Shown here: one piece after another, positions 24,400-35,916 of the stretch
Layout of the letters: the number at the start of each line of letters is the position of its first letter
Numbering within the stretch: position 1 is the stretch's first letter
NCBI RefSeq assembly: GCF_963678635.1
Contig: NC_087067.1
Location: 48,959,618 to 49,023,617, forward strand
Source of the DNA: Symsagittifera roscoffensis
Taxonomy: Eukaryota > Xenacoelomorpha > Acoela > Convolutidae
Direction: 5' to 3'
DNA: 64,000 nucleotides
Program-made: the position numbers and the translations under genes
The notes under the pieces: generated by a model
The model's input: the letters and a program-made list of their open reading frames with translations, nothing else
Databases searched by the model: none
Told to the model about the DNA's origin: nothing

Positions 24400-25110
24400 T
24401 AACAGCATTTTATAGTCTATTTTGACAATCTTATTGAAAGAATTCTAACTCTCACAACTATTTTTAAGTTCAATTTATTCATTACAGATCGCGTTTGTAA
24501 TGTTCTAATCCGTGTGCCACTTAAAAGATGCTTACTTATTTCTTTTGATGTTATGAAATTTTTTGCATTTTTACTTGCATATTGTTTTCATATAACTTTT
24601 GTTAGTATTTTTAAGACTTCGTATATATGTAGCTCATAGAATGAATAATTTTTGAATTTTCGTCTCGTCGATCTTACTTCATCGACCTTATTTTTCCTGG
24701 TGATTACTCATAAATGTTTTTGTTGTTTCTGTAGCTTATTTAGAATTGTATCTGGGGTGCAGCCAACAAGCAATATTCCATATTGATAAATAGGTTGTAG
24801 GTAGCTTTTACAGAGTCACATCAGTTTTTCAACCGATAATCTATTCTAGTTTGGAATTTTTTGTAATCTCGGGGAGATCAGTGATGTAAAGTAGAAATAG
24901 AAGTGGACTTAGAACTGATCCCTGAGGGACCCCGCATTGAATTTTATGTTGAGTACTCTTTGTTTCATTTATTTTGAACAAATTGGTAACGGTTCTCGAG
25001 ATATGATTTACGAATCGAAAACGTTTTACCTCTCAATCCCTAAATTGAGCTTTTTTGAAACAAGGTTACATGGTTCACATTATCAGAAGCTTTAAAGCTT
25101 TAGATATACC
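24400..25110 (-). mobile_element. Decayed LINE reverse-transcriptase fragment
   Basis: On the minus strand, 24871-24934 reads GVPQGSVLSPLLFLLY, the RT motif, preceded by a degenerate palm region (SYLENRYQFVQ, plus 25000-24950) and ISKA-NHVTLFQK upstream of that. Further 3' on the same strand, about 24810-24400 reads as the LINE C-terminal region (YLQPIYQYGILLVGCTPDTI followed by an IYEVLKILTK-like stretch). Stops and frame changes break it in several places. It is a relative of the LINE at 18-22 kb, but much older. Confidence 0.75.
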
Positions 25111-26319
25111 AAGGAGGGTGCAAAAAGTATTTTTCTTGTTTGGCAAAAAATTTTCAATTGATTCGAGAAATTTCCCAAAAACTATTTTTCTTGTTTGGCA
25201 AAAAAGTTTCAATTGATTCGAGAAATTCCCCAATTGCTGTTTTTCAGACCTTTTGCAAGCTTGATTGGAAAACATTTGTTGGCGCCATTTTACAAAAGAT
25301 TCAAAATTTCTTCCGGTAAAATTTGATTATATTTGTTGTTAGAAAGTTTAAAAGCTGCTGCGAGCTCAAATTAGGATATTTTTTTTTATAAAACTGCAAA
25401 TCGTTTTGCTAACGCTTTTGTCCAAAATTTTGTTTTATCAAGTTTTAACTTGTATCACAGGAAAATGTGGTCAGTTAGAATCGGGAAAAAGTATACGTAT
25501 AAAACGGAGTTTTAGGAAACGCACCAACTTGTAAGGCAGAACAGTTAGAAAAGTTTGGAACATAATTTGATCAATTGTAAGACATTGCCCAACCGTGAGT
25601 CGATAAAAACGGCCAATTCCAAACTAGAAGTGAATCATGGCCGATTGGAAGAGGGCTGATCATAGATGGCAATGGTTTTAGAAACACCATTCCTTTTTAA
25701 TTCTGATATAAAACCGATGATTGCATTGGTGTTGATTGAGCAGCTGCATTAGAAAAAATGTATCAAATTGAAACCAGAAAAAAATGTCTGGAGTTAAGTT
25801 TAACTTTTTTGAAGTTTCGGAAAAAATGAAAATTAACACACCAAGACTAAAGAATTCATTTAAATTGTTTTATAATAATCAGTATTTAAAATAATTATGA
25901 ACCGAAAGTACTGAAATTAGGCTCATAATAGTTTAGAGTCGGAGCAGTTTAGCATCAGGTAGTACCCGGCTAACATTACCGAGAAATGAGCAATAGTATA
26001 TCATTTTTCGATCAACAAACTCAATTCGGGTTGCCTAAAGTAGACCAAGAACAAAAACGACAAACTAAACGACCACCCATTGTTTAATCATTTTACATTG
26101 GATTTTAAAACTCAAGTTACAAAACATAAATCCTAAAAAAAACATTAAATCACTTCACGTATGACTTTTTTAAAATATAATGTGTATGTTAAAATATAAT
26201 ACATTGGTCGCAGTACTCGTTTGACTATTCTATTGATGAAAATCTGCTCATTGCTTGATTATTGTATTCGCTTTTGATTCATAACGTGTAGCTTTCTTAA
26301 AAAACCAAACAGAATATTC
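25111..26319. other. Intergenic upstream of kinase pseudogene
   Basis: No coding sequence supported. A short direct repeat is visible: the segment around 25125-25170 (TTTTTCTTGTTTGGCAAAAA with AATTGATTCGAGAAATT) recurs at about 25185-25230. A run resembling the 22-bp minisatellite units occurs at about 25590-25670. Confidence 0.5.
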
Positions 26320-27049
26320 ATGAAGATGACAAAACTTACCAAATTTTTTCCTGGTATTGTCGAAGAGAATGAGGCGATTGAAATTTTGCAGAAAAATTAC
26401 AAAATCGAAGTAGAATCTTTGAAACGTCTTAGTGGATTTGATACAATCAAATATTGCGTTAAAACTTCCACATCAATTTTTAACCAGAACCAAAATTATC
26501 TTCTAAAAATTGCCCCATGCACAAACCCACCGTATGCCGCTGAAATATTTCACGAGCAAATAAATCTGATGCAAAATTATATGAAGAAATTCCGTCTTTG
26601 ATACAAAAAGTTTTGCCGACGAAAAATGGAAAACACGTAATTACAACTAAATTGATCTGCAAAAACTCCGAAATCAATGACGAGCATGTTCATTACGTAG
26701 CTTTATTTGAGTTTATCGAAGGAAGAGCTATGGATACAGTAGTGCCTTTCTCTCTAGCTTTGGTCAAAGATTTGGGCAGAAAGTATGGACAGCTTTCACT
26801 AGCACTTCAAAAATGCCCGAATGTTACGACCAGTCGGGAAGGTTTTCACTGGGACCCAAGGAATGTTATAAGGTGCGAAGAAAGCTTTGAACTGTTGACC
26901 AAATCAGGCCAAGATTAGAGGCGGAGAATTTGCGAAACGTTTTTAAACCGTTTCAAAAAGGAAAAATTGTCAGAAATAGAAGCTACTTGCAGAGAAGCGC
27001 TGATCAACTCGGACGGAACCTGCAAAAACATTATTGTTCACCCTGAGAA
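26320..27049 (+). pseudogene. Hydroxylysine-kinase-like pseudogene, exon 1 only
   Basis: Colinear with exon 1 of the gene at 13646 but clearly diverged, so it predates the 8.6-kb duplication. Defects: a one-base frame change near 26575, where the reading moves to the next frame; an in-frame TAG at 26916-26918; and Asn in place of the catalytic-loop His (NSDGTCKN). At the position of the exon 1 donor the sequence has GC (27050-27051, AAGCAAGT) instead of GT. This fits the rarer GC-AG donor class, or decay. I found no counterpart of exons 2 or 3 downstream. Confidence 0.85.
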
Positions 27050-27756
27050 GCAAGTTCTTTTTCTATTCACTGAACCCATATTGCAATGAAGACAATTTTG
27101 ATTCAATCACTGAAACTAGTTTTTCCTGCGTTTTCTTTTTCCTTAAATTTTTAAGTGACCAAATTTTGGTAAGTCTTGTTCAAAAAGTTATTCTCATTAA
27201 ATATAGTTGTTCAGAAATCTACTCTCACTAAAAATCTGCTGAAATGAGTTACACGTTTTTAGGAGACCAAACTATAAAACACACACCTTTTGGTGCAAGT
27301 AGGATCCTGGAAAAAAAGAAAACGCACAATCAACTTCTTGTGACGTAATTTTGTCGGCTCATTAGTTGTCCAAGACGAGAGAATTTTTCAGCAACTTTCT
27401 AATTATTAGTGGGTTCCGAAAAGTGTAATTGGTTTCCGCAGTTAGTTAGAATCAATCACTGAGCTCCAGCGTAAATATTCACGGGTTACGGGTTAGGGGG
27501 AAAACTATGTCAAAGTCTTGCATGGATTGTCCTGGATTTCCTGGAGCAAACTAAAGGTCTAGACCTAGACTTACTTTTTTGTTGACTTCTTAAAATAGCA
27601 AGTGCTTTAGAACCTGTCCGAAAACTAAACAAACCAAATGCAATTCTTATATATGAAAGCCCATATAATATTTGGCAGAACCTTGCAGAAAAACTGCATT
27701 AATAGATTCACCATTGAAAGTAAGATTTGAAATTTTCACAGTTTTATTGTGACAAA

Positions 27757-28109
27757 CAGGGGCGGATTTAGGATTTTCTTCAGGGGGAGGGATTTTCATA
27801 TTTTATTCGAAAAAATTGCCGGCCTTTTTTTAGGTCAATCAAATTGATTTTTTGAGCTGTTTCAAAAAATCAGCTCAAAAAACCTCTGTTTCGGCCAAAT
27901 TTTCTGCGCCAAATTTTCTCGGCCAAACTGATTTTTTGAGCTCTCCCAAAGCACTAAAAAATCTCTGTTTCGGCCAATATTTCTGCGCGATTTTTTAAAA
28001 TCTGCGTATATTGGCGCTAAAGGCTCCTTTAGAAAATTTCTAGGATCCGCCACCGAAAAAGGATATTTCAAAATGGTACAAAAAGGAGACCCCCCTGAAT
28101 CCGCCCCTG
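27757..28109. mobile_element. hAT-type MITE with target duplication
   Basis: Terminal inverted repeats start CAGGGGCGGATTTAGGA on the left and end CTGAATCCGCCCCTG on the right. They are flanked by GTGACAAA (27749-27756) and GTAACAAA (28110-28117), an 8-bp target duplication with one mismatch. CAGGG-type ends with 8-bp duplications are typical of hAT transposons. The 353-bp interior is non-coding and contains two related blocks (GATTTTTTGAGCT and CTCTGTTTCGGCCAA, each seen twice). It must be mobilised by a transposase encoded elsewhere. It shares interior sequence with the segment at 6255-6560. Confidence 0.85.
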
Positions 28110-28117
28110 GTAACAAA

Positions 28118-29210
28118 GGTAATTTTTTTAAAATTTTTACACGTTTTTCTGTCATAGTTAGTCTTATGTTACTGTTTGAAGGCAACAAAACAACTAATTA
28201 TGGCTCCACACAAGACAATAACTTTGATTTTTGGTTCTTGAGTGAACATTTGAATTTTAGACTAGGTTATACGCCAAAAATTACATTTTTGCTTGTAAAG
28301 AGTTTTTCTGAAACTGTTTTTTAATCATAAAAAGGACTCTGAGGCAGCTAAATAATTAACGAAAATTTCGAATTTCCTGGATTTCCTGGAAGGGTCCCAG
28401 CGGGTGTCCATAATAAACTAATCGAATTCTGTATACCTATCTAAAAGTACTGTACATAAACTTAAAAGACTAAAACTATTAAAAATGAAGTATGTGAATT
28501 AAGAACGTTAAAAGGACAACTGAACTTTTATCATATCGACCAATGGTCGTAACTAAATTGGTTAGCAGGTATTAATTAAATACCGAAGGTCATTTAAGAC
28601 ACTAAAACAAATCACAACATTTCCCACTGGGAAAAAAAATAAAACTGCATACTAACTACATAACTCTATATACACTCTTTTTCTCCCCTTCGAGAATGGA
28701 CAAGATTTTACAAACTGCGCCATGAAGGTGAACATACAGAAGCAAAATAGTATCCACAAATGAGAGAGAATGTACAATGTACAGGGTGAATATACAGAAT
28801 TACAAATTTACAAAATACAGCAACTAACTAAATTAAAACTAAGCTAACGGTAATCCACAACATGTACATTAACATGTACAATTGTATCTACAGATAAATA
28901 TTAACACCAGAAGCTAAAGTATGGGTAAAGTTTGTATTTTTCTCAGTTTATTTAATACGTGAGTTAGTTAAATTGGTTGTCGAAATCATCCAGTTAGCCC
29001 TCATTTCCGAATCGATAGCCGAGGAAATTTCGCTGCAGTTGTCTACCTTCGTGATCTGATAAGCTGAGTGTGAGCCCGAGGAATTTTCGTTGAAGAAGGT
29101 CTTCATTGATGAAATTGCTGGTCTGACTTGCGGGAGAGAATTCTTTGATGACCAGGTTAATGTCGTTTCCGCAATAAGCGTTTGTCAGGGAGGGGCATCC
29201 GCTAGTGATG
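28118..29210. other. Non-coding region downstream of the minus-strand gypsy element
   Basis: No gene seen. The 3' LTR of the minus-strand gypsy element would be expected here, but I could not find a matching copy on the far side of the element, so its ends are undefined. Confidence 0.45.
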
Positions 29211-31135
29211 TCAATAAATCAGACGGTGATGAGACCGTAAAAGTTGCCCTAGGAATGCCGGGGAGGTTGTAAATAATGAGGGTGACGCCCCTGTGTCATC
29301 TTTTTCCAGGTCCACGTCGATAAAGCGGCGATTTCCGTAAAATTGTGGAGGTCCCACATTCCTGCGTGGTCTAGATTGTCGTAAATGTATCGTCGGGTTG
29401 ACCGTAGAATCCGGAGTTTTGTCTGACAGTATAGGGTTGTCTTGAGACCCTTCTGCTTCGGCTGGGTCGGGGATGTTAACGATCTCCCGGAGGTCGGTGT
29501 TAACTGGCCTTTCTGAGCTCGAGTGTGGGGAGTCGACGGTACCTGTAACACTTAAGTCCTGGTTAGATTCCGAATGATGGCTCTGAGGTATATTATTATT
29601 GGTTACATCGTCGAAGTAATCATCAATTATCCCGTCCCACGAGTTTAGGTTTAATGAGGATGAAGAACCTGAAGAAATTTGAGAGGAATCTTGAGTGGCC
29701 ACGCTCACAGTCGGTGCACCAGTCCATGCTCTGTTAGTGATTGCTCCCGAGGTGCCTTGTCCCGAATGCCCAGAGGGTGTCGATACTGCTTTCTTCGCTT
29801 GTAAGAGTTTCCTTTTTCCAGCTAAACTCGAATGAGTATGAAGTTTATGCCCGGTGGGTGTCTGATTCACTATTATTTTTTAGGCCTAGGAAGTATTTTT
29901 CCTTTGATGGCCAGATCTGATTTGCGTAAATCGTGACCGTTGTTAAGGGTTATGGTGTGTTCTGAAGAGTCAATAATATCTTTCTTAACTAGATTAAAAT
30001 ATGGATCCCTATTTTTCCTGTTAGAGACCTTTCTATATAAATTACCTCCCATGACTGCTTTTCTTTTTGCAAGAGGTTCTGAAGCTTGTTTGTTGTCGTC
30101 CGGGTTTGTATTTGTAGTGACCGTCCTCGCTTGTGGCAGGTTGTCTTCTGGGCCTGAGAAGCTGTCCTTATCCTCGTCCAGATATCCATCTTCTGCCCCG
30201 TCGTGGAGTTCCCAGTTAGTAGCCCGATCTTTGGACATGATCGCTTTCCCTTTATCTAAATGGTCAATATCGGACATAAGGTTTTTCCACCTAGTGTTCG
30301 CTGCTCTATTAAAATGTTTTTCAAATGAAGCTAAGCCGATAGCGGATTGCTTCGAGATTCTCAAAATCCAAACAAATTTTTTAATCGACTCGTTTAGTGA
30401 AGGCTTGGGTAATTCGAAAGACATTGCTAGTAATTTCGATTTAATCGTGTAAACTAATCTTTCCACTAGCCCATTGCATCTGTGATTGCCGACTGTGCAG
30501 TAAAAAATTTCAATGTTGAATTTTTTGCAGAAGTTTTTGAAATCAAGTGATAAAAAGCATTACCCATGGTCGACTCTGATTTTTCTTGGGAACCTGTCAA
30601 GATGACAGTAATCGTTTAAGAAGGAAATTACATTTTTCGTAGAGGTGTTGTTAACGATTTTGGCCAAAGGGAACTTTGTATAGCGGTCAATGCAAAGAAG
30701 GATGTATTTATTGTTACCCCAGAACGTGTCTAACGGTCCCGCAAAGTCCAGATTGATTTCTTCATTCGCGAATGTCAACGTCGGAAGTTTCGAAATATAA
30801 TGATTACCTAGTAAAATTTTTATGTTCTTACCAGCTTTTAAGCATTGACTACACGTTCTCCCGTGGTGCTAAATTTCTCGATAAAAGTGCGGCCACCACA
30901 AGTATTCGGCAAGTGACTTCATCCCAAACTGTCCTGGATGAGTCTCATAGAGCATTGAATTGAAGGTTCCCCTGATGGTAGCTGGAACGACTAATTTGTT
31001 ATCGAGGAAAAGCAAATCGTCCTTCACGTGTAGATCTTTGGCGTAGATTTTCATGTAAGCTCCGTGTATGCCCATTGGTCGATTCGTCTTTATCGTCTCG
31101 ATCAAGTCCCACATCACTTTTTCTTCCCTGGTCAT
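29211..31135 (-). pseudogene. Gypsy integrase and C-terminal tail, broken
   Basis: The zinc-binding region starts at 31135 with ETHPGQFGMKSLAEYLWWPH. The following CSQC pair is in an adjoining frame, at about 30845-30830. The core has INLDFAGPL (first Asp) and RKIRVDHG (second Asp), followed by an in-frame TAA at 30560-30562. The third acidic residue is in NGLVERL near 30470. A frame change near 29875, in an A-rich run, moves into the last 219 codons, which contain RQSRPRRNVGPPQFYG, a common gypsy tail. The gene is non-functional as it stands. Confidence 0.8.
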
Positions 31136-31819
31136 AATAAGCAGCAGTTTCTTTGAACAGTGGTTTGCAGGGCGAGTCGGATCTTCTTACGAGGTCCGCG
31201 TGGTCGGATGAAAGTCGATCATCTCTGAATTTGAGAGCGATGTTATGTTCTTCGGGGATGATCAGTAGGGGTTCATTAACTTTATCCATTGGGAATTTTG
31301 CCGTTTTTTGGAGAATGGTAAAAATTGTCTGTTTTCTAATATAAAATGTAACAGGACTTTGTCCGTAAAAGTTAATACTTTTAAAATTGAGTTTCGAGTT
31401 ATCAACAGGTTGACAGTTTGAAGTACATTTTTCTGTCCGAGTATGATTGTTATGACAAATTTTTATCGACCAAGCGATTCAAGATATGATAGCAGCAATA
31501 ATTTTGAGATTAAATAAAACTAAAGAACTGTTTAACCGATTCTGACCAATCACGTCGTCTCCCGACGGGATTGTAATAACTCGAAAATAAGTATTTACAG
31601 CGACCGCTGGTCTATCTACAGTATTTACAGTAACATTTTTAGAATGTTGTTTATTCAATAGAATTTTCTGAATTTTGTCGGTTGAAGCGACTACAAATTC
31701 ATCGTCATAGTGAGAAATTGGGAGGGCTTTACCCGAAGGAAGTCAAGATAAAAGATCTGTATCCTTTCCCGGTAAATGCGATAGTTTAAAATTGAATGGT
31801 AAATTTATTCCCATTGTTT

Positions 31820-33130
31820 GCTCAGTGTGCTGATAGTAATGCTTTATGGTCTGTTACTATTTGAAATTCAGTTCCATACAGGTAGTTTCTAAAGTGTTCG
31901 GTTGCCCATACGACTGCCAGCAACTCTAATTCATTGGTAGAATACTTAATTTCATGCTTACTCAAAAATCTAGATGCGAACGCGATTGTTTTCCACTGGT
32001 CGCTCTGTAGTTGTTCTAGGGTCGCACCTAGTCCGTTATGTGAAGCATCTGTTTTCAGTCTTGTCTTCTCTTTTATATCAAAGTGACTGTTTTCTGTGAT
32101 ATTTACGATTTCCGCTTTTAACTTCTCAAACGCTATAGAATGGTTATTGTCCCATTTGTAAACCGATTTTTTTTGTTAGAGGACAAAGTGGAGATTTTAG
32201 GGTCGATAAGTTAGGGACGAATTTTACGTACTGGTTTATCGAACCGAAGAACGAACGTAATTCGGAAACGTTCTTGGGGGTTGGCAATTTTTTTATTGCG
32301 TCTGCTTTACCGACCAAAGGTCGTACCCCATCGCCGGAAATTTTGAAGCCAAGCCATTCGATATCTGTTTTAAAAAATGCGAATTTCCCCCATTTAACTG
32401 CCATATTGTTCTTATCTAATATTGATAAGATTTTATACACTATTGCTTTGTGTTCTTCCAAGGATCCACGCGAAGCTACCAGGATGTCGTCTATGTAGCA
32501 ATTTGTCAAAGGGATTTTTTTCAACAGTGAGTCCATGACCCGTTGGAATTCATTTGGCATGTCCCCCAGTCCGTAAAATCCCGCTAAAAATCGATACGTT
32601 CCGGTAGTTTCGCCGCCTACTATACTATAATTGCACTGCTTACTCGTTTGTTCGCATAGTTTGAGTTGGCGGTACGCGTTTTTCAGGTCTAGATTACTAA
32701 ACCAAACTCGCCCGTTGGATTTCTCTGAAATTTGAAGAGCGACGTTGTCTATAAGTTCGTGGATGTTCGGCATTTGATACTTATTTTTAAAAATTTGATC
32801 GTTCAATAATTTGGAGTCTAACGCCAGTTTGATCGAAGTATCCTTTTTCCGAGTAATTACAATTGGGCTGATAAAGCAATCTTCGTCACTTTTCTCTAAT
32901 TTTTTTATATGACCTTTTGTCTCCATTCTTTTTAATTCTTCAATCACTCCAGCAAGTAAGTGAAGCGGGATTCTTCTCCCTTTAGATTGTATTGGTTTAA
33001 AAGGTGAGTGGAAATGTGTAACTTTTCGGTCGTTAGGTATTTTCCACACTCTAGTGAATAGTTCTTTGAACTCGTTAAAAGTCTTGTCAGATAAAGAAGG
33101 TAGGTTTTTGTATTCACTCTCGAGTGTAGG
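31820..33130 (-). pseudogene. Gypsy reverse transcriptase-RNase H, frameshifted
   Basis: RT occupies 33130-32144: FSNLDLKNAYRQLKL, FYGLGDMPNEFQRVMD and the active site CYIDDILVAS, then the gypsy connection EWLGFKISGDGV. A frame change in the T-rich run at about 32165 separates it from RNase H, which is readable on to about 31820: KTDASHNGLGATLEQL (first Asp), STNELELLAVVWATEHF (Glu) and VTDHKALLSA (Asp). A stop soon follows. The RT frame continues upstream without a break to a TAA at 33131-33133. Confidence 0.85.
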
Positions 33131-33478
33131 TTAGTTGACCATGCAAATTGGTTGGGGACATTTCCTCTGTGTCACTTCTATGCCCAGCTTGGGTAAATTG
33201 TTGTTCCCCAAGATGTTTCGTTCATGTCCGCCAGTTATGAAGAACGGGGTTTCTTTGCTTATCCACCCATTGGATTGTGTTCTGACGATTTTTTTTCCCA
33301 AGATATTGATCGTGTCGTTGGTGAATCCACAATATAGGTCTTTTATCTTTTTCTCCACTGGGTGTATTTTGAGGTTCGGATATCTCAGTTTAATTTCGTG
33401 CATTACATTCTGTTTTAAAAAATTTACGGGGCTTGCTGAATCTACTGGTATGTTCAAATATACTATCAGATCCCAGCT
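33131..33478 (-). pseudogene. Gypsy protease-like region, truncated by gap
   Basis: Same frame as the downstream RT but separated from it by a TAA at 33131-33133. It contains YLNIPVDSASPVNFLKQ, in which VDSAS is a retroviral-type aspartic protease motif (D-S/T-G/A), and a flap-side FFITGGHERNILGNNNLPKLG stretch resembling the ILG pattern of gypsy proteases. The 5' part is lost in the N run. Confidence 0.65.
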
Positions 33479-33678
33479 NNNNNNNNNNNNNNNNNNNNNN
33501 NNNNNNNNNNNNNNNNNNNNNNNNNNNNNNNNNNNNNNNNNNNNNNNNNNNNNNNNNNNNNNNNNNNNNNNNNNNNNNNNNNNNNNNNNNNNNNNNNNNN
33601 NNNNNNNNNNNNNNNNNNNNNNNNNNNNNNNNNNNNNNNNNNNNNNNNNNNNNNNNNNNNNNNNNNNNNNNNNNNNNN
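33479..33678. other. Assembly gap (200 N)
   Basis: Exactly 200 Ns, which suggests a placeholder of arbitrary size. The 5' part of the minus-strand gypsy element (gag and LTR) may be missing here. Confidence 0.99.
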
Positions 33679-33712
33679 TTTGTATGTGACACCGACTTAA
33701 TTTGCAAACCAT

Positions 33713-34770
33713 ATCAAAAGATATATCTCTGGTTTTCAGTGACTTATAGACACCAAACTCAGCCCCTACTTAATACACTTTTCTGCCTCGTAAGGATGAT
33801 CGAAGATAGAAAATGTTCTTCTGTGGTCATTTTCAGTCGTCATAAACCCTCAAGATTATTCAAAATTGTGTTTTTAATTCCTTAATCCTTGCCGCTAAAA
33901 AATCTCGCTAATTGCCTAATCTGTGCCTGAGATTCTTGTGAAAAACCAAGTTGTTGAGGTTTTGAATAAACCGTTTTTTATATAAGTTTCGAAATTCCAC
34001 AAAACTGTTGCTGGTATTGCAAAAGTACACTATTAAGTGGGTTATTCAGAAGAAAAACCTAATGAACAATCAGAACAGAATTTTAATATGTAACCGTTTA
34101 TCAAATATCCAAAATGAAGCAGTATGTTACCTGTGTAAAGAAGGGTTATTTAGTTTTATACCGTAGCAGTGATGCCATCTTAACCTCTATAACAATAAAC
34201 AGTTCTTGATACCTGCCAAAAGCGATATGACTTTTGGACGAAATTGCTCCTTTGTTTCACCCTTTGGTTCCCTTTAACCGGAGTTCCGAAGCTGGCAAAA
34301 TAGGACCAACTAAAAAATTATTTACTGGGCCCAGTCTAACAAATCAAAACTATGAAAGCTAGAACTATTTTAGAACCACTTGATGAAAAAATTTCATTAC
34401 GACTGGAAAAATGTACAGAATAGTTTCATCTCACTATCATAGCAATAGAATTCGTGGATAATGAGTAACATGAACTCAAAACTAATTAGAACAACCTATT
34501 ATAAATGCATAACATTGATCTGGTAACACTAAAAAACTGGAATGAAAAATTTTAATAGACAAAAAAATGGGAGAAAGCAAACAACATGAACTATTTTCAA
34601 CGGATGGTGCCGGATAAAACCTCCTAGGAAACGATGTTCGATTCAATTTAGGAGGCAAGGTGTAACAATTTCTTACCCAAAGAGCAAATTGAAGGAAGGA
34701 AATCTGACATACACAGACCAGAAGCATTGCTAGCCAAAACTTGTAACAAATGCAAAGAAATGATACACAC
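33713..34770. other. Intergenic between the two gypsy elements
   Basis: No gene or recognisable repeat. The last bases before the retroelement LTR are ATACACAC. Confidence 0.5.
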
Positions 34771-35180
34771 TGGAACCTGATCTAAACTATATTTTATGAT
34801 TGGATAAATTAAATGTTTTACCAATGTAAAGTATTTAATATTAACCAATCATGATCCATCTAACTAACAACCCACTTATTTGTAAGTGCTGAAGTTACTT
34901 GTAATTTCAGCACCAGAGAGATTTGAATTTAACTTAGAAATTAGTTGGACTCTCCCGAGCACTTCAGCAGCCGCAATAAACCAGTATACCCTAGATCTAT
35001 TGAGCCTAGCAGAGACTAGTTAAACAACCTGAGACTAGATAGTATAAGAGTAAGATTAGGATCGGTATTAGACTAAGAAGTTGCACGAATCTATCCGGCC
35101 GAAAATAAGATAGCGTGACGAGCAGACGGTGTACCCTATCCGAAATTACTCTATGAGTTAACCACATCGGACCTAACTCA
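34771..35180 (+). repeat. 5' LTR
   Basis: 410 bp, starting TG and ending CA. Positions 34771-35160 match 53276-53665 with one difference (T at 34852, C at 53357). The next 12 bases differ in half or more of their positions, and the last 8 (CTAACTCA) match again. AATAAA at 34975-34980 is a candidate polyadenylation signal. The LTR end holds an inverted pair TGAGTTA...TAACTCA. An alternative end is 35160. Confidence 0.93.
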
Positions 35181-35182
35181 TC

Positions 35183-35200
35183 TGGTGCGACCATAAGTCT
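35183..35200 (+). promoter_or_regulatory. Candidate primer binding site
   Basis: TGGTGCGACCATAAGTC starts 2 bases after the LTR end at 35180, which is the usual position and the usual TGG start for a tRNA-primed element. I could not match it to a specific tRNA: its complement does not fold as a standard T-arm. Confidence 0.4.
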
Positions 35201-35267
35201 CGAACAAGACCTTAATAGCTTAGAATTAACCAAAATAGATTAGAAATTAGACAAAAACATTTAAAAA

Positions 35268-35501
35268 ATGTTATACGACAATAATTTAATCGAAATGTCT
35301 CTACGACTCAATAGATCAGAGCCAATATTACGAACCATAACAGAACTACCCGGAATTGGAAGAAGACCTCGAACCAGAGACGACATACGACAAAGTAGAA
35401 ACTTGCCATATAGCTATATGATAGTTAGGCAAAAACCAGAACAAACTTTTATATTTAGAATACTACTGGCAATGAATTTAGATTTTCATTTGCAAACATA
35501 A
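35268..35501 (+). CDS. Small basic leader ORF, unknown
   Basis: 77 codons from an ATG 88 bases after the LTR end. It is Arg-rich (RRPRTRDDIRQSRN) with no hydrophobic segment. I do not recognise it. It could be a spliced first coding exon, an upstream regulatory ORF, or chance. Its position, first in the transcript, makes it worth noting, but the support is weak. Confidence 0.3.
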   Translation: MLYDNNLIEMSLRLNRSEPILRTITELPGIGRRPRTRDDIRQSRNLPYSYMIVRQKPEQTFIFRILLAMNLDFHLQT

Positions 35502-35831
35502 AACCTTGAAGTTAACCTTCAAAATCATTTCAGGCGCTAAACAAAATTATTAATATACAATAACGATTGATAAAAAGATCTAAGATCGTTTTCCTAAAAT
35601 TCTGCAGTAATATACAAAACATGTTTGAAAAATATTTATTGAAAAATAAAAATAAAAATTAGTAGCATGACAATAAATGGTTAGTAATCATAAATCATTC
35701 TGTTGTCCCAGCTCCATCACCTAAAACATAACAGCAATCATAAACCCACTAATATCATCAAAACACTAAATCTTTCCTTTACACACATTTAAAAATTTAT
35801 TAAAACTTAAATTCACTTAATTTTAAAACCA

Positions 35832-35916
35832 GATCATCAAGGCTTATCCTTGGATCTTAAATCATTTTCTACTTAATTAAATTTCAAATTTGATCATCAA
35901 GGCTTATCCTTGGATC
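35832..35916 (+). repeat. Duplicated leader motif
   Basis: A 25-base word beginning GATCATCAAGGCTTATCC and ending TTGGATC occurs twice, at 35832-35856 and 35892-35916, 60 bases apart. Each copy contains AAGG-CTTAT-CCTT, a small stem-loop. The two are perfect copies in otherwise diverged AT-rich flanks, which suggests that the motif itself is maintained. Confidence 0.75.

Larger units (their letters stand above)
29211..33712 (-). mobile_element. Degenerate Ty3/gypsy retrotransposon, minus strand
   Basis: Reading from high to low coordinate: protease-like region, RT, RNase H, integrase zinc finger, integrase core and a C-terminal tail. This is the gypsy Pol order. Each segment is well conserved but the frame is broken by stops and shifts. 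Gag and the 5' end are missing or lie in or beyond the assembly gap. No LTR pair was identified. Confidence 0.85.
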
